Below the pieces are notes generated by a model. That model saw only the letters and a list, made by a program, of their open reading frames with translations, was not told the DNA's origin and did no database searches. Shown here piece by piece: positions 26,337-35,634 of a stretch of DNA of 64,000 nucleotides. The position numbers and the translations under genes were made by a program. Numbering within the stretch: position 1 is the first letter of the stretch; every line of letters begins with the position of its first letter. The stretch is taken from the NCBI RefSeq assembly GCF_009662475.1, contig NZ_CP045571.1, forward strand, positions 990,501 to 1,054,500, written 5' to 3'. This stretch comes from Acidithiobacillus thiooxidans ATCC 19377. Its GTDB lineage: Bacteria > Pseudomonadota > Gammaproteobacteria > Acidithiobacillales > Acidithiobacillaceae.

Positions 26337-26552
26337 CTACCTGTAGCCATAGTTGTACTGACCAGGTCCCTGGCCGGGAGGAGGAGGCGACGGTGGCGGC
26401 GGTGGATGACCGTAGCCGTTGTTATACCGACCAGGTGGAGGTGGCTGGTTATACCCTGGATGTCCATATCGGCCGTAGGGGCCATAAGCACAGCCTGAGA
26501 GCGCCAAAATACCCAAGGTAACTGCAGCGATTTTTCTAGTTGAAATAGGCAT
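26337..26552 (-). CDS. Pro/Tyr/Gly-rich small lipoprotein
   Basis: The product is 71 residues with lipobox LSGC at about residues 18-21. The mature part is YGPYGRYGHPGYNQPPPPGR and continues with Pro runs and NYGY repeats to an aromatic end. It lies 84 bases upstream of the large proline-rich gene on the same strand. Composition matches the lipoprotein at 14970. Confidence 0.65.
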   Translation of the reverse strand: MPISTRKIAAVTLGILALSGCAYGPYGRYGHPGYNQPPPPGRYNNGYGHPPPPPSPPPPGQGPGQYNYGYR

Positions 26553-26652
26553 AGCTTATTCTCCCGTGTTTTTACCATCCATGAATATGGGGCGTCATGA
26601 GGAAGTTATCAACAAATATTCCAGACCAGACACCGACTAAGGGCGGGGTTTT

Positions 26653-26874
26653 CTATATCAGGGAAACACTACAGCAGCCTGATATGCGCTTTGTGGCGGT
26701 CAAGAGTGAGGAATAATAATTCTTCCTGTCGTTAAGGGGATTATCTCTTCCGGCAAGAAACAAGCGAACGTCTTTGTTATCTGCCAACATGGCACCGGTG
26801 GGACGAACGGCCGTATCGGCGCGAGGATTTTCCTCATCAGGGCTTGCATGCAGAATGACTAATGCTTGGCTCAT
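26653..26874 (-). pseudogene. DsrE-like protein fragment
   Basis: The first 43 or so residues (MSQALVILHASPDEENPRAD, then GAMLADNKDVRLFLAGRD) fit the N-terminal half of DsrE-like sulfur-relay proteins, about 110-120 residues when complete. After that the sequence no longer fits and the frame stops at 73 codons. I infer a 3' truncation or frameshift. An intact DsrE protein of another subgroup lies at 60245. Confidence 0.5.
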
Positions 26875-27107
26875 GGGAGTTACGCCTGTTCGGATACTTC
26901 GGGGATGCGGTTCTTGAACCGCAAACGTAATCCATAAGCCTGACAGGTACGATCAATTTTGCGGATGGAAAACTATGGAAGACTGTACAGTTGACGCCTT
27001 ATGGCCTACCAGTTCGCATCATCTTTGGTTTTTACAGCCTGGATCTACGAGAATCATAGCCAGATGAAAGCCTTAGATGTTGGCTATAACCTCGAATGAG
27101 CAAATTT

Positions 27108-27392
27108 CTACGGACTATTGTCTGATAGAGAAATCCTTGAACAGGAGGTTACGATGTCTGGAACGGATATAAAAACTGCAAATCCTGCCCCTTCATGGGT
27201 CCCCACTTCGAACCGTGAATCAAAATTAGTCGGCGCGCGCTGAAAATCCGCTAACACCGCATCCAGACGCTCCCACCGCTTTTTGTAGCGCGCCTCGCCG
27301 TCAGGCCAGTGCTCATATCCACGAAAGGTATCTTTCAAAAACTCCCGCCAGGCGCGACAGTAGTCAGCGAGTTTTCTGCGCATATTTCGCAT
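27108..27392 (-). CDS. Hypothetical protein
   Basis: A 94-residue product from an ATG at 27392 that has a near-perfect ribosome site (AGGAGG, ten bases before). The first half is charged and helical (RRKLADYCRAWREFLKDTFR, then YKKRWERLDAVLADFQRAP); the second half is less regular. No family recognised. It is divergent from the AlpA-type regulator at 27550, so it may be an island maintenance gene, which is inference from position only. Confidence 0.55.
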   Translation of the reverse strand: MRNMRRKLADYCRAWREFLKDTFRGYEHWPDGEARYKKRWERLDAVLADFQRAPTNFDSRFEVGTHEGAGFAVFISVPDIVTSCSRISLSDNSP

Positions 27393-27549
27393 TATTGTCG
27401 CCCCTCCTATTGGCACCTTCATCGTATTCAGTTGCACTTATCACTGATCCGCGTATATGAAACGGAAAATATGCATAAAGTTGCGCCTTGTCAGTGTTCC
27501 TGGATTTCAACAAACTTGCATCCTGACAGAGCAAGAAGAGGGAAATATA

Positions 27550-27813
27550 GTGAACACAAACGATCATAACAACCCACGATTGATGCGACTTCCCGAAGTC
27601 ATGTCCATGGTCGCGCTGCGACGCTCGTCCATTTACGGGCTCATTGGGAAAGGGCCATTCCCCGCTCCACGAAAAATCGGACGTGCTAGCGTTTGGTCAT
27701 CAGCCGAAGCCCAACAATGGATTGAGGATTTCTTGCAAGTCAAAGAGGCGAGTGACCAGCAATGCGTGCCAGAGGAAAAGGGTAGAATTGATCAAGTTCT
27801 CCCTGAGGGGTAG
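27550..27813 (+). CDS. AlpA-family DNA-binding regulator
   Basis: An 87-residue MerR-like winged-helix regulator of the AlpA/Phage_AlpA family, which often controls excision or integrase expression in P4-like islands. The core reads MRLPEVMSMVALRRSSIYGL, then KGPFPAPRKIGRASVWSSAE and VQQWIE-like residues. The GTG at 27550, with AGAGGG eight bases upstream, gives the normal family length; a longer frame from 27457 adds unrelated residues. It converges with the broken integrase gene. Confidence 0.85.
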   Translation: MNTNDHNNPRLMRLPEVMSMVALRRSSIYGLIGKGPFPAPRKIGRASVWSSAEAQQWIEDFLQVKEASDQQCVPEEKGRIDQVLPEG

Positions 27814-27851
27814 ATCGAAGAACCGGCCTCAGTCGCAAACTCTGACCACAT

Positions 27852-28841
27852 CTACATCAGCTTCCGGCGCAAGTCGAATAGGTCCGAACGTTGGTACGCT
27901 GCCTCAATCTTGTTCGGGTTGGTGTGGGCAAGCGCTTGCTCCAATGCTGCGGCCGGGAAATGGGTTTGCTCAGCGCCCCAGTCTCGAAAAGAGCTGCGAA
28001 ATCCATGTACGGTCACATCGGTGATCACGCTGTGAAGCACCTTGTTCACGGCCACATCTGACAGCGATCCGCCACGGGCGCCGGGGAAGATCCTGGGAGT
28101 GTTGTCCATTCTCCAGGCCTGCATCTGGTTCAAAATAGCCATGGCGGCATCCGACAGGGGCACCCGGTGCGGTTTTGCGGCCTTCATGCGCATGCCGGGT
28201 ATCGTCCAGATTATTGTGTCTAGATCGAACTCTTCCCGGGTGGCACCACGGGACTCCCCAGAACGGGCGGCCGTCAGAATGGTAAACTGCAAACAATAGG
28301 CAGAGATATGCGATTTATCCCGCAATGCTCCCATGATACGGGAAATATCGGTGTAAGCTGAAGCTGCGTGATGCTGGCGCTTACTCACCTTGTCAGGTTC
28401 TGGTAACATCTTGTTCAATATGCCTTTCCATCGTGCCGGATTTCGGGTGCCATCACACCAGTCATGTACAGCGGCATAATCCAAAACCGCCTCAATCCGC
28501 TGACGCACTTTGCTTGCCGTTTCTGTTTTGGTCGTCCAGATAGGCAGTAGGATTGATTTCACATCCGCCAGCGTCACCTCTGCTGGGGATTTGGCCCCGA
28601 TAACCGGGAAGGCATAGTCACGCAGGGTGTTAATTCATTGTTGCGCGTGTTTGGCATTTTTCCAACCGGACCGCTTGGCCTCGAGCAAATCTTGGGCGCA
28701 TTGCTCGAAGGTCATGGAGACCGTCTCCATGGAGGCATTAACACTCAGTAATTTGCCGGGATTATGGCCGTCGGCTTGGGTCTTGCGCATACCCTCCGCC
28801 AGAACGCGAACATCTTTTAGCTTACGAATGGTCGTCGCCAT
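27852..28841 (-). pseudogene. int: P4-type tyrosine integrase with an internal stop
   Basis: Two frames, 28841-28635 and 28577-27852, form one integrase in the same reading frame, interrupted only by a TGA at 28637-28635 in KHAQQ*INTLRDYAFPVIG. TGG (Trp) is expected there, so one base change explains it. All catalytic residues remain in the second part: R (TAARSGESRG), HGFR (VHGFRSSFRDW), H (LAHTNPNK) and Y (AAYQRSD). The first roughly 60 residues of a full-length relative are also absent. The gene adjoins attR, and its position at the island end identifies the integration system. The site used was inferred to be tRNA-Ser. Confidence 0.88.
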
Positions 28842-29022
28842 TGTGTTATCCTTTGATAAAGTGACACTTCGCCAAACGTGTCTGTCTTGCCTTTTATCTT
28901 GTCCGACGACATGGCTTACAGCGAATTTCGTCGGACTTTAGTGGATAGGTATTTCGATAACATGATGAATACAAATATTAATATGGGCAATCTTGAACAC
29001 TGGTAGACATGGGGTTGGACTT

Positions 29023-29037
29023 CACCCTCTCCGCCAA
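29023..29037 (+). repeat. attR, copy of the tRNA-Ser 3' end
   Basis: CACCCTCTCCGCCAA repeats 3413-3427 exactly. The bases before it (GGGGTTGGACTT) are a degraded version of the tRNA T-arm. It lies 182 bases beyond the integrase start. The rest of 28842-29288 holds the integrase promoter region and the 3' flank of emrA; no other gene was seen. Confidence 0.75.
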
Positions 29038-29288
29038 ACAACGGGCATAGCTGTTTGATGCTGCCTGCATTTTTATGTGAAATCCTGGTCTTGATTTCGT
29101 CAAGCGCCTCATAATTTGCGCACGCCAGCTGCGAAGGTATCGGAACCCTCAATCCGCATTAATATTGACCTTCTAAAACCGTCGGAATTCAAAGTCGACT
29201 GGGAATAAGTGTGAAAACAGTTGTATGTAAACTAAGGGTTCGTTGATGGGCGTTCCTTTAATTTTGATCAGATTTCCAGTTGCCGTGC

Positions 29289-30461
29289 TCACAGGTTTTG
29301 GCGAATGATGACCTCCGCCCGCTGTTGAGCCTGCAGCAGTTCAGTGCGGTATACCGTGGTTGCATAACCTTGGGTCGGGGTGGTGGTCAGGGGCTGGAGT
29401 ACCGAATGTTTTTGCCCGGATTTCCAGTGCAGTTGTGCAATCATGGAAAGCCCCGGACGCAAGGGGTGTTCCGCGAGTTCCCTGGCAGGTATGGCAATAC
29501 GTACCGGCACGCGTTCCACAATATGAATGTAATTTCCGGTAGCATTCTCGGGGGGCAGAATGCTGAATGCACTGCCGGCACCGGGAAGCAAACCCAGAAC
29601 GGTGCCGTGATAGCGTACCTGATGGCCGTAGTAATAGCTGGTCAACTGAACGGCCTGTCCGGGACGGACATGGCGCATGGCCGTTTCCTTGATATTGGCC
29701 ACCACCCATAAGTCATTGAGCGGCACCACCGAAAACAGGTGCTGGCCTGCAGCCACTTTTAAACCGGGGTAGGCAGAGCGTTGCGCGATATAACCCGATA
29801 TGGGGGCACGGATGAGTCGCCGTTGCCAGTTGATGTCGGCTTTTTCAAAAGCCGTGGCAGCCTGCTGAACCAGCGGATTATCAGATACCGTGGTGCCCGC
29901 GACAATGGCTCGTGCCCCTCGCAACTTGGCTTGGGCCTCTGCGACTTGTGCTGCTGCGGAAGTGATTTCATTTTGCGTATTTTCAATGCGAATCCTGGAA
30001 ACCGCCCCGCTGGGCAGCGACTGTTGGTAGCGGTTCAAATCCATTTCCAGTTTTTGCCGTTCAGCCAGTTGGGCCTGAACGCTCTGTTGCAACGCCTGGA
30101 CCCGGGCGAAATCCTGGCGGACCTGTCTGACTGTTGCCGCCAGATGGGCACCGGCCTGTTCCATGGCCAGTCGGGTCTGCGAACCCTGGAGGGCTGCCAG
30201 AATCTGACCGGCATGAACATATTCCGTATTCTCCACCCGCACCTGCTTGACGGTGCCTGCCGACAAACTATCCACCGGGGTGATGTTGCCGGTGACGTAA
30301 GCATCATTGGTTTCAATCCAGTACTGGCCCCGCAACAACCACCAGAGGACTCCCAATCCAGCAGCAATAAGCACAATAACGGCAAGCAGCAGCAACAGTC
30401 TGCGCCGCTGTTTTTCCCGCGAGCTGTAGTCAGGGGCTGAGGAGGATGCTGTTGTACTCAT
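29289..30461 (-). CDS. emrA: EmrA/HlyD-type periplasmic adaptor of a drug exporter
   Basis: A 390-residue membrane-fusion protein linking an inner-membrane MFS pump to an outer-membrane factor. Residues about 23-45 form the anchor. Then come YWIETNDAYVTGNITPVDSL (first half of the barrel-sandwich), a long coiled-coil hairpin (about 85-200), and LIRAPISGYIAQRSAYPGLK, VVPLNDLWVVANIKETAM and the C-terminal beta-barrel. The ATG overlaps the upstream outer-membrane factor stop (ATGA). Gene order on the minus strand is permease - outer-membrane factor - adaptor. Confidence 0.92.
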   Translation of the reverse strand: MSTTASSSAPDYSSREKQRRRLLLLLAVIVLIAAGLGVLWWLLRGQYWIETNDAYVTGNITPVDSLSAGTVKQVRVENTEYVHAGQILAALQGSQTRLAMEQAGAHLAATVRQVRQDFARVQALQQSVQAQLAERQKLEMDLNRYQQSLPSGAVSRIRIENTQNEITSAAAQVAEAQAKLRGARAIVAGTTVSDNPLVQQAATAFEKADINWQRRLIRAPISGYIAQRSAYPGLKVAAGQHLFSVVPLNDLWVVANIKETAMRHVRPGQAVQLTSYYYGHQVRYHGTVLGLLPGAGSAFSILPPENATGNYIHIVERVPVRIAIPARELAEHPLRPGLSMIAQLHWKSGQKHSVLQPLTTTPTQGYATTVYRTELLQAQQRAEVIIRQNL

Positions 30462-31891
30462 GCTGGTTTTTTCTCCACCGTATATCCGCCCCCCAGGGCA
30501 ACATTGAGCAGCACCCAGGATTGTGCGTTATGTATTTGCAAGGTGATCTGCTGGTTTTGCAGATTGATTTCCCGAATCCGGCTGCGATAAACACTTATCT
30601 TATTGGTGGTACCCGAATGAAAAGCGGCTGTAGTCAGTGCGCTATCCTGGCTGGCGGCCTTGCTCATCCGTGTCTGTTCCTGTAGTTGCTGACGATATTT
30701 TTGCCAGCTGGCCAAATGCCCGGCAATTTCACGCACCGCGCTGAGAATGGTATGGCGATAATGATCTTGTGCGGCCAGATACAAGGCATTTTGCGCTTTG
30801 AGACGGGCACGGAGCTTTCCGCCTTCAAAAATGGGCAGGGATACCACCGGACCAATGGCATGGGCCAGATTTCCGGGACTGAATAAATCACCCAGATCAA
30901 TACTGTTCCAACCGGCAAACAGGGCAATATTGACATCGGGATAAAAAGCCGCGCGGGCGGCCCCGACCTGTTGCGCAGCGACTTCGATTTCCCAGCGTGC
31001 AGCGACCATATCAGGACGGTGGCTGATCAGACGCAGAGGTAATTGACGGGGGATATTTATGGTGGAGAAATCCGGTAACGGTTCTACGCCAATACTCCGT
31101 CCCCAATCGGGTCCATGCCCGGCCAAGGCGGCCAGCACATAGCGCTGTTGCGCAATGGCGGCCCGCAGTTGGGCGACTGACTGCCGCGCACTGCCATAAG
31201 TTTCTGTCTGCGCATACACCGGCCGGGCATTGTTCAGACCATCCTGCCAACGTTGTTTTTCCAGTTGCAACAAGGATTTTTGCAGGTTTTCCAGACGCTC
31301 CGCCAGATGCAGTTGCCGTGTTTCACCCGCCAGCAGAAAATAATGCCAAGCCAGTTGTTTCTCCAACTGTAATTTTGCCTCGGCATAATCCGCCTGATGA
31401 ACGCGTACTTGCCCCAAAGCTGCACGAACCTGATCGCTGTCGCGTCCCCACAAGTCCAGATGATAACGGAGTTCCAGCGGGTTGATTGCGGTATAGGTGA
31501 AGCTTTTGCCATTGGCCTGAAGGTGCAAACCATTCTGTGAAAAATACTCCTGAGTAAGGGCGGCTCCCGCCGAAAACTGCGGGAGGAGGGCGGCCTGCTG
31601 CTCTGCAGTCATGGCTTTGGCGGCCAGAATACGGGTGCTGGCAAGCTGCAGCGATGGGTTTTGGCGAAGGGCAACCTGAATCAGATGGTCAAGAGCAGGC
31701 ATTTGCGCCGCTTTCCACCACTGCTGTGCAGGCCATGGACCCGCTGTGATTCCATAGTGATGATCGGCACGAGCCAGGGTCTGTTGAATCTGGGTGGTAT
31801 GGGCGAGATGCGCGCCGGGAAGATGCTCAGGCAGACGCGCGCAGGCCGCAAGCAGCAACAATGGCAGCAGTAGAAGAATGGATTTTTTCAT
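30458..31891 (-). CDS. Outer-membrane factor lipoprotein (NodT/OprM type)
   Basis: The product is 477 residues from the ATG at 31891. The lipobox LLAAC is at about residues 13-17, and the segment from there has the two-repeat structure of TolC-fold channels: YGITAGPWPAQQWWKAAQMP, ISHRPDMVAARWEIEVAAQQ and VGPVVSLPIFEGGKLRARLK. The ISHRPDM block is a family signature. It supplies the exit duct for the EmrAB pump. The start is 53 bases after the emrB stop. Confidence 0.9.
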   Translation of the reverse strand: MKKSILLLLPLLLLAACARLPEHLPGAHLAHTTQIQQTLARADHHYGITAGPWPAQQWWKAAQMPALDHLIQVALRQNPSLQLASTRILAAKAMTAEQQAALLPQFSAGAALTQEYFSQNGLHLQANGKSFTYTAINPLELRYHLDLWGRDSDQVRAALGQVRVHQADYAEAKLQLEKQLAWHYFLLAGETRQLHLAERLENLQKSLLQLEKQRWQDGLNNARPVYAQTETYGSARQSVAQLRAAIAQQRYVLAALAGHGPDWGRSIGVEPLPDFSTINIPRQLPLRLISHRPDMVAARWEIEVAAQQVGAARAAFYPDVNIALFAGWNSIDLGDLFSPGNLAHAIGPVVSLPIFEGGKLRARLKAQNALYLAAQDHYRHTILSAVREIAGHLASWQKYRQQLQEQTRMSKAASQDSALTTAAFHSGTTNKISVYRSRIREINLQNQQITLQIHNAQSWVLLNVALGGGYTVEKKPA

Positions 31892-31944
31892 CAGAGATCC
31901 ACCAGTTCTTCTATGGCGCGGCGCATCCATATATCCGGCGTCAC

Positions 31945-33434
31945 TCAAGGCACACGTTTACTGAACAGCAGGAGACCCGCGCCGAGCAGGAATCCCCATG
32001 CGGCTATATAAAATATTTCGTTGAAGGCGAGCATGGCTGCCTGATGCGCAATGTAGTGGACGATGTGGATATTGCTTGACGAAATTGTGGGCGTATGAGC
32101 CATCACGGTGCTGTTACCCTCAGCAAGAAAATGTGCATGCAGAATTGTTCTCCGGTCAAAAAGTGTGGCAATAAGGGGAATGCCCATAGCCTGTCCACAG
32201 AGCCGCAATACATTCAAAAAGCAGTACCACGCATTTCGGCGGGGCCGGATAATCCGGACAAGGCAACGGTATTAATGGATGGAAACAGGCTGCCCAGAAA
32301 TATTCCTACAAAAGCTTGTGGCCACAGTAATTCGCTGAAAGAGGCCGGATGATTGTAGGAGGAAACCCAAAAACTGGCGGCCGCAAATCCCAATAAGGAG
32401 AAAATAGCCAGGATACGTGCATCCAGATGATTGAGCAGGCGCTGGGTCAAGATAAAACTGATTTTCGAAAAAATCGCCATGGGTAATATCAACAGGCCGA
32501 CCAGCCAGGCGCTGTAGCCCATGACCAACTGAAATCCCACAACATAAAGGGCAATGCTGCCTTGAAAAAGCAGAATAGTAAAAAAAAGAACCATGCCACC
32601 GATCAAGAAATTACGACGTTTCAGAAGATGCAGCTCCAGCAAAGGATGCCTGCCATACCATTCCCAAATCGCAAATACCATCAGAGCAAGCAGACTGATC
32701 ATACCAAGGAAAATAATGGGGGATGAGCGCCACCAACTGATGATTTCTCCCCTATCGAGTGCTGACTCCAGAGTAGCCAGAGCAATCAGCAGAAAAAGTA
32801 GCCCCGGCCAATCCAGGGGAGGATGATGGTGTTCCATCTCTCTACCGAACAGTAGAATCGCAATAAAGGCAGCCACGCTGAGGGCAATAGGAATGTTTAC
32901 ATAAAACAGCCAGCGCCAACCGATGCTGTCGGTGATCCATCCACCGATAAATGGACCCAGGGTAAAGGGCGTGAGCGCAGCGATCCCCCACAAGCTCAGA
33001 CCGATGTTACGGCGATGCACTTGATAGTGGCGCAGGATAATCTGCAAAGATCCCGGAATGGTCAATCCACTCGAGAACCCCTGAACAATACGGGCAATCA
33101 GAAAGATGTCATAATCATTCGATTGGGCACAGATGGCTGAAGCCAGGGCGAATACGATAAAAGCCCCTGCCAAAACCCACATTTCCCCCCAGCGCTGCAA
33201 AAACCAGGGAGAAGTCGGAAAGGCCAGGGCCATGGCGAGAAAAAAATCTGACTGGGTCCAAATCGCAAAGTCCGGGTTGACGCCCAGACTCCCGGCAACA
33301 TGGGGTATCATGGGCAGATAGGCACCGGTGTTTAATAATACCAGAAAATGTCCGAGTCCGATCACCAGGTTCAGCAGCGATACCATGCCGGTGCTGAGCG
33401 GGGAAACTGCCGGAGCATTTTGTGAAAAAGCCAT
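31945..33434 (-). pseudogene. emrB: EmrB-type MFS drug permease, frameshifted
   Basis: Together the two frames give about 495 residues, the size of DHA2-family 14-helix drug:proton antiporters. The first frame (33434-32214) covers twelve or so helices with the motif-C region GFSSGLTIPGS and FTLGPFIGGWITDSIGWRWL; it breaks at AEMRGTAF. The second (32217-31945) continues with NVLRLCGQAMGIPLIATLFD. One T fewer in a run of five Ts (plus strand A5 at 32216-32220) explains the break. A start at 33494 is possible, but the ATG at 33434 fits better. The last helix and a half would be lost unless the run slips during expression. Confidence 0.85.
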
Positions 33435-33527
33435 GAACAGGAAACCATTTCCGTGCTGATTTGAGCAAACGTCCCGATCATGTGGGTCATGCATATATAT
33501 GTCAACCGTAGTGGATTCTCAAAACAA

Positions 33528-34830
33528 GGTTCCTCGTCATTTCAAGTGGGTAGCCTGAGATCCAGCTTACCCAAGATCAGGTAGGCCATATTGATAAAGT
33601 TCTTGTGGGTACGGTAACCCCGAGCTTTCGCCTTGGCGGATTGAATGAGGCTGTTAAAACCTTCCAGAATTCCATTGGTGATCTGGCTCTCAAACCAGTG
33701 GAGCACACCATCCCAATGATTCATGATGGTGTAGGCAACCTTGACGATAGGCGGCAGATCGCTGGTCTTGGCGTTTTCCAACCAGGCTTTCAAGAGGGTA
33801 GCACCCTGATGGCGATTCTTGATCGTGAAGATGTCCTGAAAGGTCAGGCGGAATTGGTAGGCCTGCGCCGTCTTGAGGTTCTGGTCTTTGAGTAATGCCT
33901 GCAGCTTTTCTTTCTGCTTCACCTTGAGTTTCCGTTCATTCTTGAGCCAGAGCCAGCGGGTCTTTTTGAGGTCTGGCTGGGTAAATGCTTCGCTCCTGCG
34001 TACCGCGTCCACGGCCTCGTTGACGAGCTTCATGAGGTGGAAACGATCAAAGGTCACCTGGGCGTTGGGAAGATGCTCTTTAGCCCCTTTCTGGAAGGCG
34101 GGAGACAAGTCCATGCTGACGTCCGTGACAGCTTCTGCGCTGCCCCCATGGGCTTCAAGGTCTGTGGCAAATCGCGCAAAAGTGGAGACGTCCTTACCGG
34201 GGGTGGCAAACAGCAGTCGCCTAGCTTCCAGATCTACGAAGAGCGTGATGTAGTCATGGCCGCGCCGACTGCTGGTTTCATCGACGCCGACGGCATGGAC
34301 ATGGGCCATATCCACTCTGGTACGGGCTTCGGGCACATAGTGGTCAATCACCCGCCACAGGAGCGTGTCGGTCTCGCCGATCAGGCGGGCTACTGTCAAT
34401 ACCGGCATCTCCCGCACCAGGGTCATGATCAGCGCTTCAAAGAGCAGGGTGAAACGCGAGCCTTCCCGCGCCCAGGGAACAGGGATCTGATGCACCCCAT
34501 GTTCCGGGCACATCACACGGGGTACGCGGGCGTGGAGATAGGCTTCATGCTGAAAGAAATCCATGTGCCGCCAAGTATGTTCACGGGTGTCATGTACCGG
34601 ACACTCCTCACCACAGACGGGGCAAGCAAAGCGACTGCCCTTGGGAAAGTTGATGTGCAGATCCAGGCGCTTCTCCTCCACTTGGAAGGTCACATCGTCC
34701 ACCAACCACGGCGGTACCAACCCTAACGCGAGAGAAAACAGCTCTTCTGGGACCATCAGCTAACTCCTATTCGGGACACAACTGCTCCGCTGCATTGTAA
34801 ACCCTACCCACTCGATCTGACGAAGAGCCC
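33528..34830 (-). mobile_element. ISL3-family element
   Basis: Imperfect inverted ends (left with CCTCGTCATTTCAAGTGGG, right as its relative, TTCGTCAGATCGAGTGGG) flank one transposase gene. AAAACAA is repeated on both sides (33521-33527 and 34831-34837), probably the larger part of an 8-bp target duplication. Length is about 1.3 kb. It sits 93 bases upstream of emrB, so the natural emrB promoter region may be cut off. Confidence 0.85.
33542..34756 (-). CDS. ISL3-family transposase
   Basis: The product is 404 residues, full length. N-terminal zinc fingers (CPVCGEECPVHDTREHTWRH, then MCPEHG) are typical of ISL3. The DDE core follows: VHAVGVDETSSRRGHDYITL, AVTDVSMDLSPAF with the second Asp (DVSMD), and later ITNGILEGFNSLIQSAKAKA with the glutamate. 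It ends in GYRTHKNFINMAYL. It should be active; no interruption is seen. Confidence 0.94.
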   Translation of the reverse strand: MVPEELFSLALGLVPPWLVDDVTFQVEEKRLDLHINFPKGSRFACPVCGEECPVHDTREHTWRHMDFFQHEAYLHARVPRVMCPEHGVHQIPVPWAREGSRFTLLFEALIMTLVREMPVLTVARLIGETDTLLWRVIDHYVPEARTRVDMAHVHAVGVDETSSRRGHDYITLFVDLEARRLLFATPGKDVSTFARFATDLEAHGGSAEAVTDVSMDLSPAFQKGAKEHLPNAQVTFDRFHLMKLVNEAVDAVRRSEAFTQPDLKKTRWLWLKNERKLKVKQKEKLQALLKDQNLKTAQAYQFRLTFQDIFTIKNRHQGATLLKAWLENAKTSDLPPIVKVAYTIMNHWDGVLHWFESQITNGILEGFNSLIQSAKAKARGYRTHKNFINMAYLILGKLDLRLPT

Positions 34831-35011
34831 AAAACAACTCCAATTTGAGCGTTACCAGGTCATACGCAAAAAGCTTGATGCTTGCTACGTCGCTCATTAT
34901 CTGAGGAAGATAAAGATGATTTATTGCATATTAATTATTAATTATAGGAAACTATCTTAATGATTAAAAAATAAAATATAAATAATAAATAGTATTTAAG
35001 GTGACTGGCTC

Positions 35012-35167
35012 TTGCACATCATCATCTCATACTTTATTGCCATTTTGATCTTATTGCCAGATATCCAATGGTTTTTCATGTCCAGTACGGAATTTGACTT
35101 CATGGCACTCAGTCTCTGGCTATTGGGTGGAATTTTATATATCTGGGTTATCGTGCTGATATTTTAA
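35012..35167 (+). CDS. Small membrane protein, possible
   Basis: A 51-codon frame from TTG 35012, with AAGGTG upstream. It is mostly hydrophobic with two membrane segments: HIIISYFIAILILLPDIQWF and LSLWLLGGILYIWVIVLIF. Codon-level coherence and the ribosome-like site suggest a real gene, but the non-ATG start and lack of family make it tentative. Confidence 0.35.
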   Translation: MHIIISYFIAILILLPDIQWFFMSSTEFDFMALSLWLLGGILYIWVIVLIF

Positions 35168-35232
35168 CGAATGATTTTTTGGGTTTTTTACCCGAATATC
35201 TTCTTTCTTCCTGCTGGAAGAATGTGGACGCC

Positions 35233-35418
35233 ATGGCTATTTCCACTCTGGCAGGAGGGAGTTGGTGGATTCTGTTACTGTTCATCTTGGGGTTCTGGCG
35301 CTATGTCCTAAGAAGGTTTCACCTCCGTTATACTGACCCGCGCTGCTTTCGTGATGATAGAGCAGTTTTAACCCTGACGATTTGCGGGGTCAATATTGAT
35401 CGCAGATCGGGGTTCTGA
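35233..35418 (+). CDS. Small membrane protein, possible
   Basis: A 61-codon frame from ATG 35233 (or TTG 35179). Residues about 8-25 (GGSWWILLLFILGFWRYVLR) form one membrane segment followed by a basic region. It lies between the possible small gene at 35012 and the 4.5S RNA. No family recognised and no strong ribosome site. Confidence 0.3.
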   Translation: MAISTLAGGSWWILLLFILGFWRYVLRRFHLRYTDPRCFRDDRAVLTLTICGVNIDRRSGF

Positions 35419-35502
35419 TACCTTCGCAACTTGTGAGTGCAATAGTGGTGTTGCACTTTTCGTCTGTTCTCGTCCTTGCGTGGACAATTTCAGGTTTTCT
35501 AT

Positions 35503-35614
35503 GGCGACAACAATCGGTCCCCTCGCAGTGGTAGCTGGTGAACCCCGTCAGGCCCGGAAGGGAGCAGCGGCAGCCGGCGATCCAGGTGCCGGGGTGCGGC
35601 TGATTCGCGTCGCC
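35503..35614 (+). ncRNA. ffs: 4.5S / signal recognition particle RNA
   Basis: The RNA component of the bacterial signal recognition particle. The conserved apical loop, GTCAGGCCCGGAAGGGAGCA, matches the Ffh-binding GGAA-tetraloop and symmetric-loop consensus. The ends pair: GGCGAC at 35503 with GTCGCC at 35609-35614. Location immediately upstream of dnaX is common. About 112 nt, the small (non-Alu) type. Ends are set by pairing only. Confidence 0.9.
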
Positions 35615-35634
35615 TCCCAATTTAGTGTTTTTCC

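Noticed and set aside
29010-29037. Possible second tRNA-Ser
   Set aside because: Only the last 14 tRNA bases, plus one flanking base, and a degraded T-arm are present; it is the attR fragment.
34831-35010. AT-rich stretch as a replication origin
   Set aside because: No DnaA boxes or iteron-like repeats could be seen; it is simply AT-rich flank of the ISL3 element.
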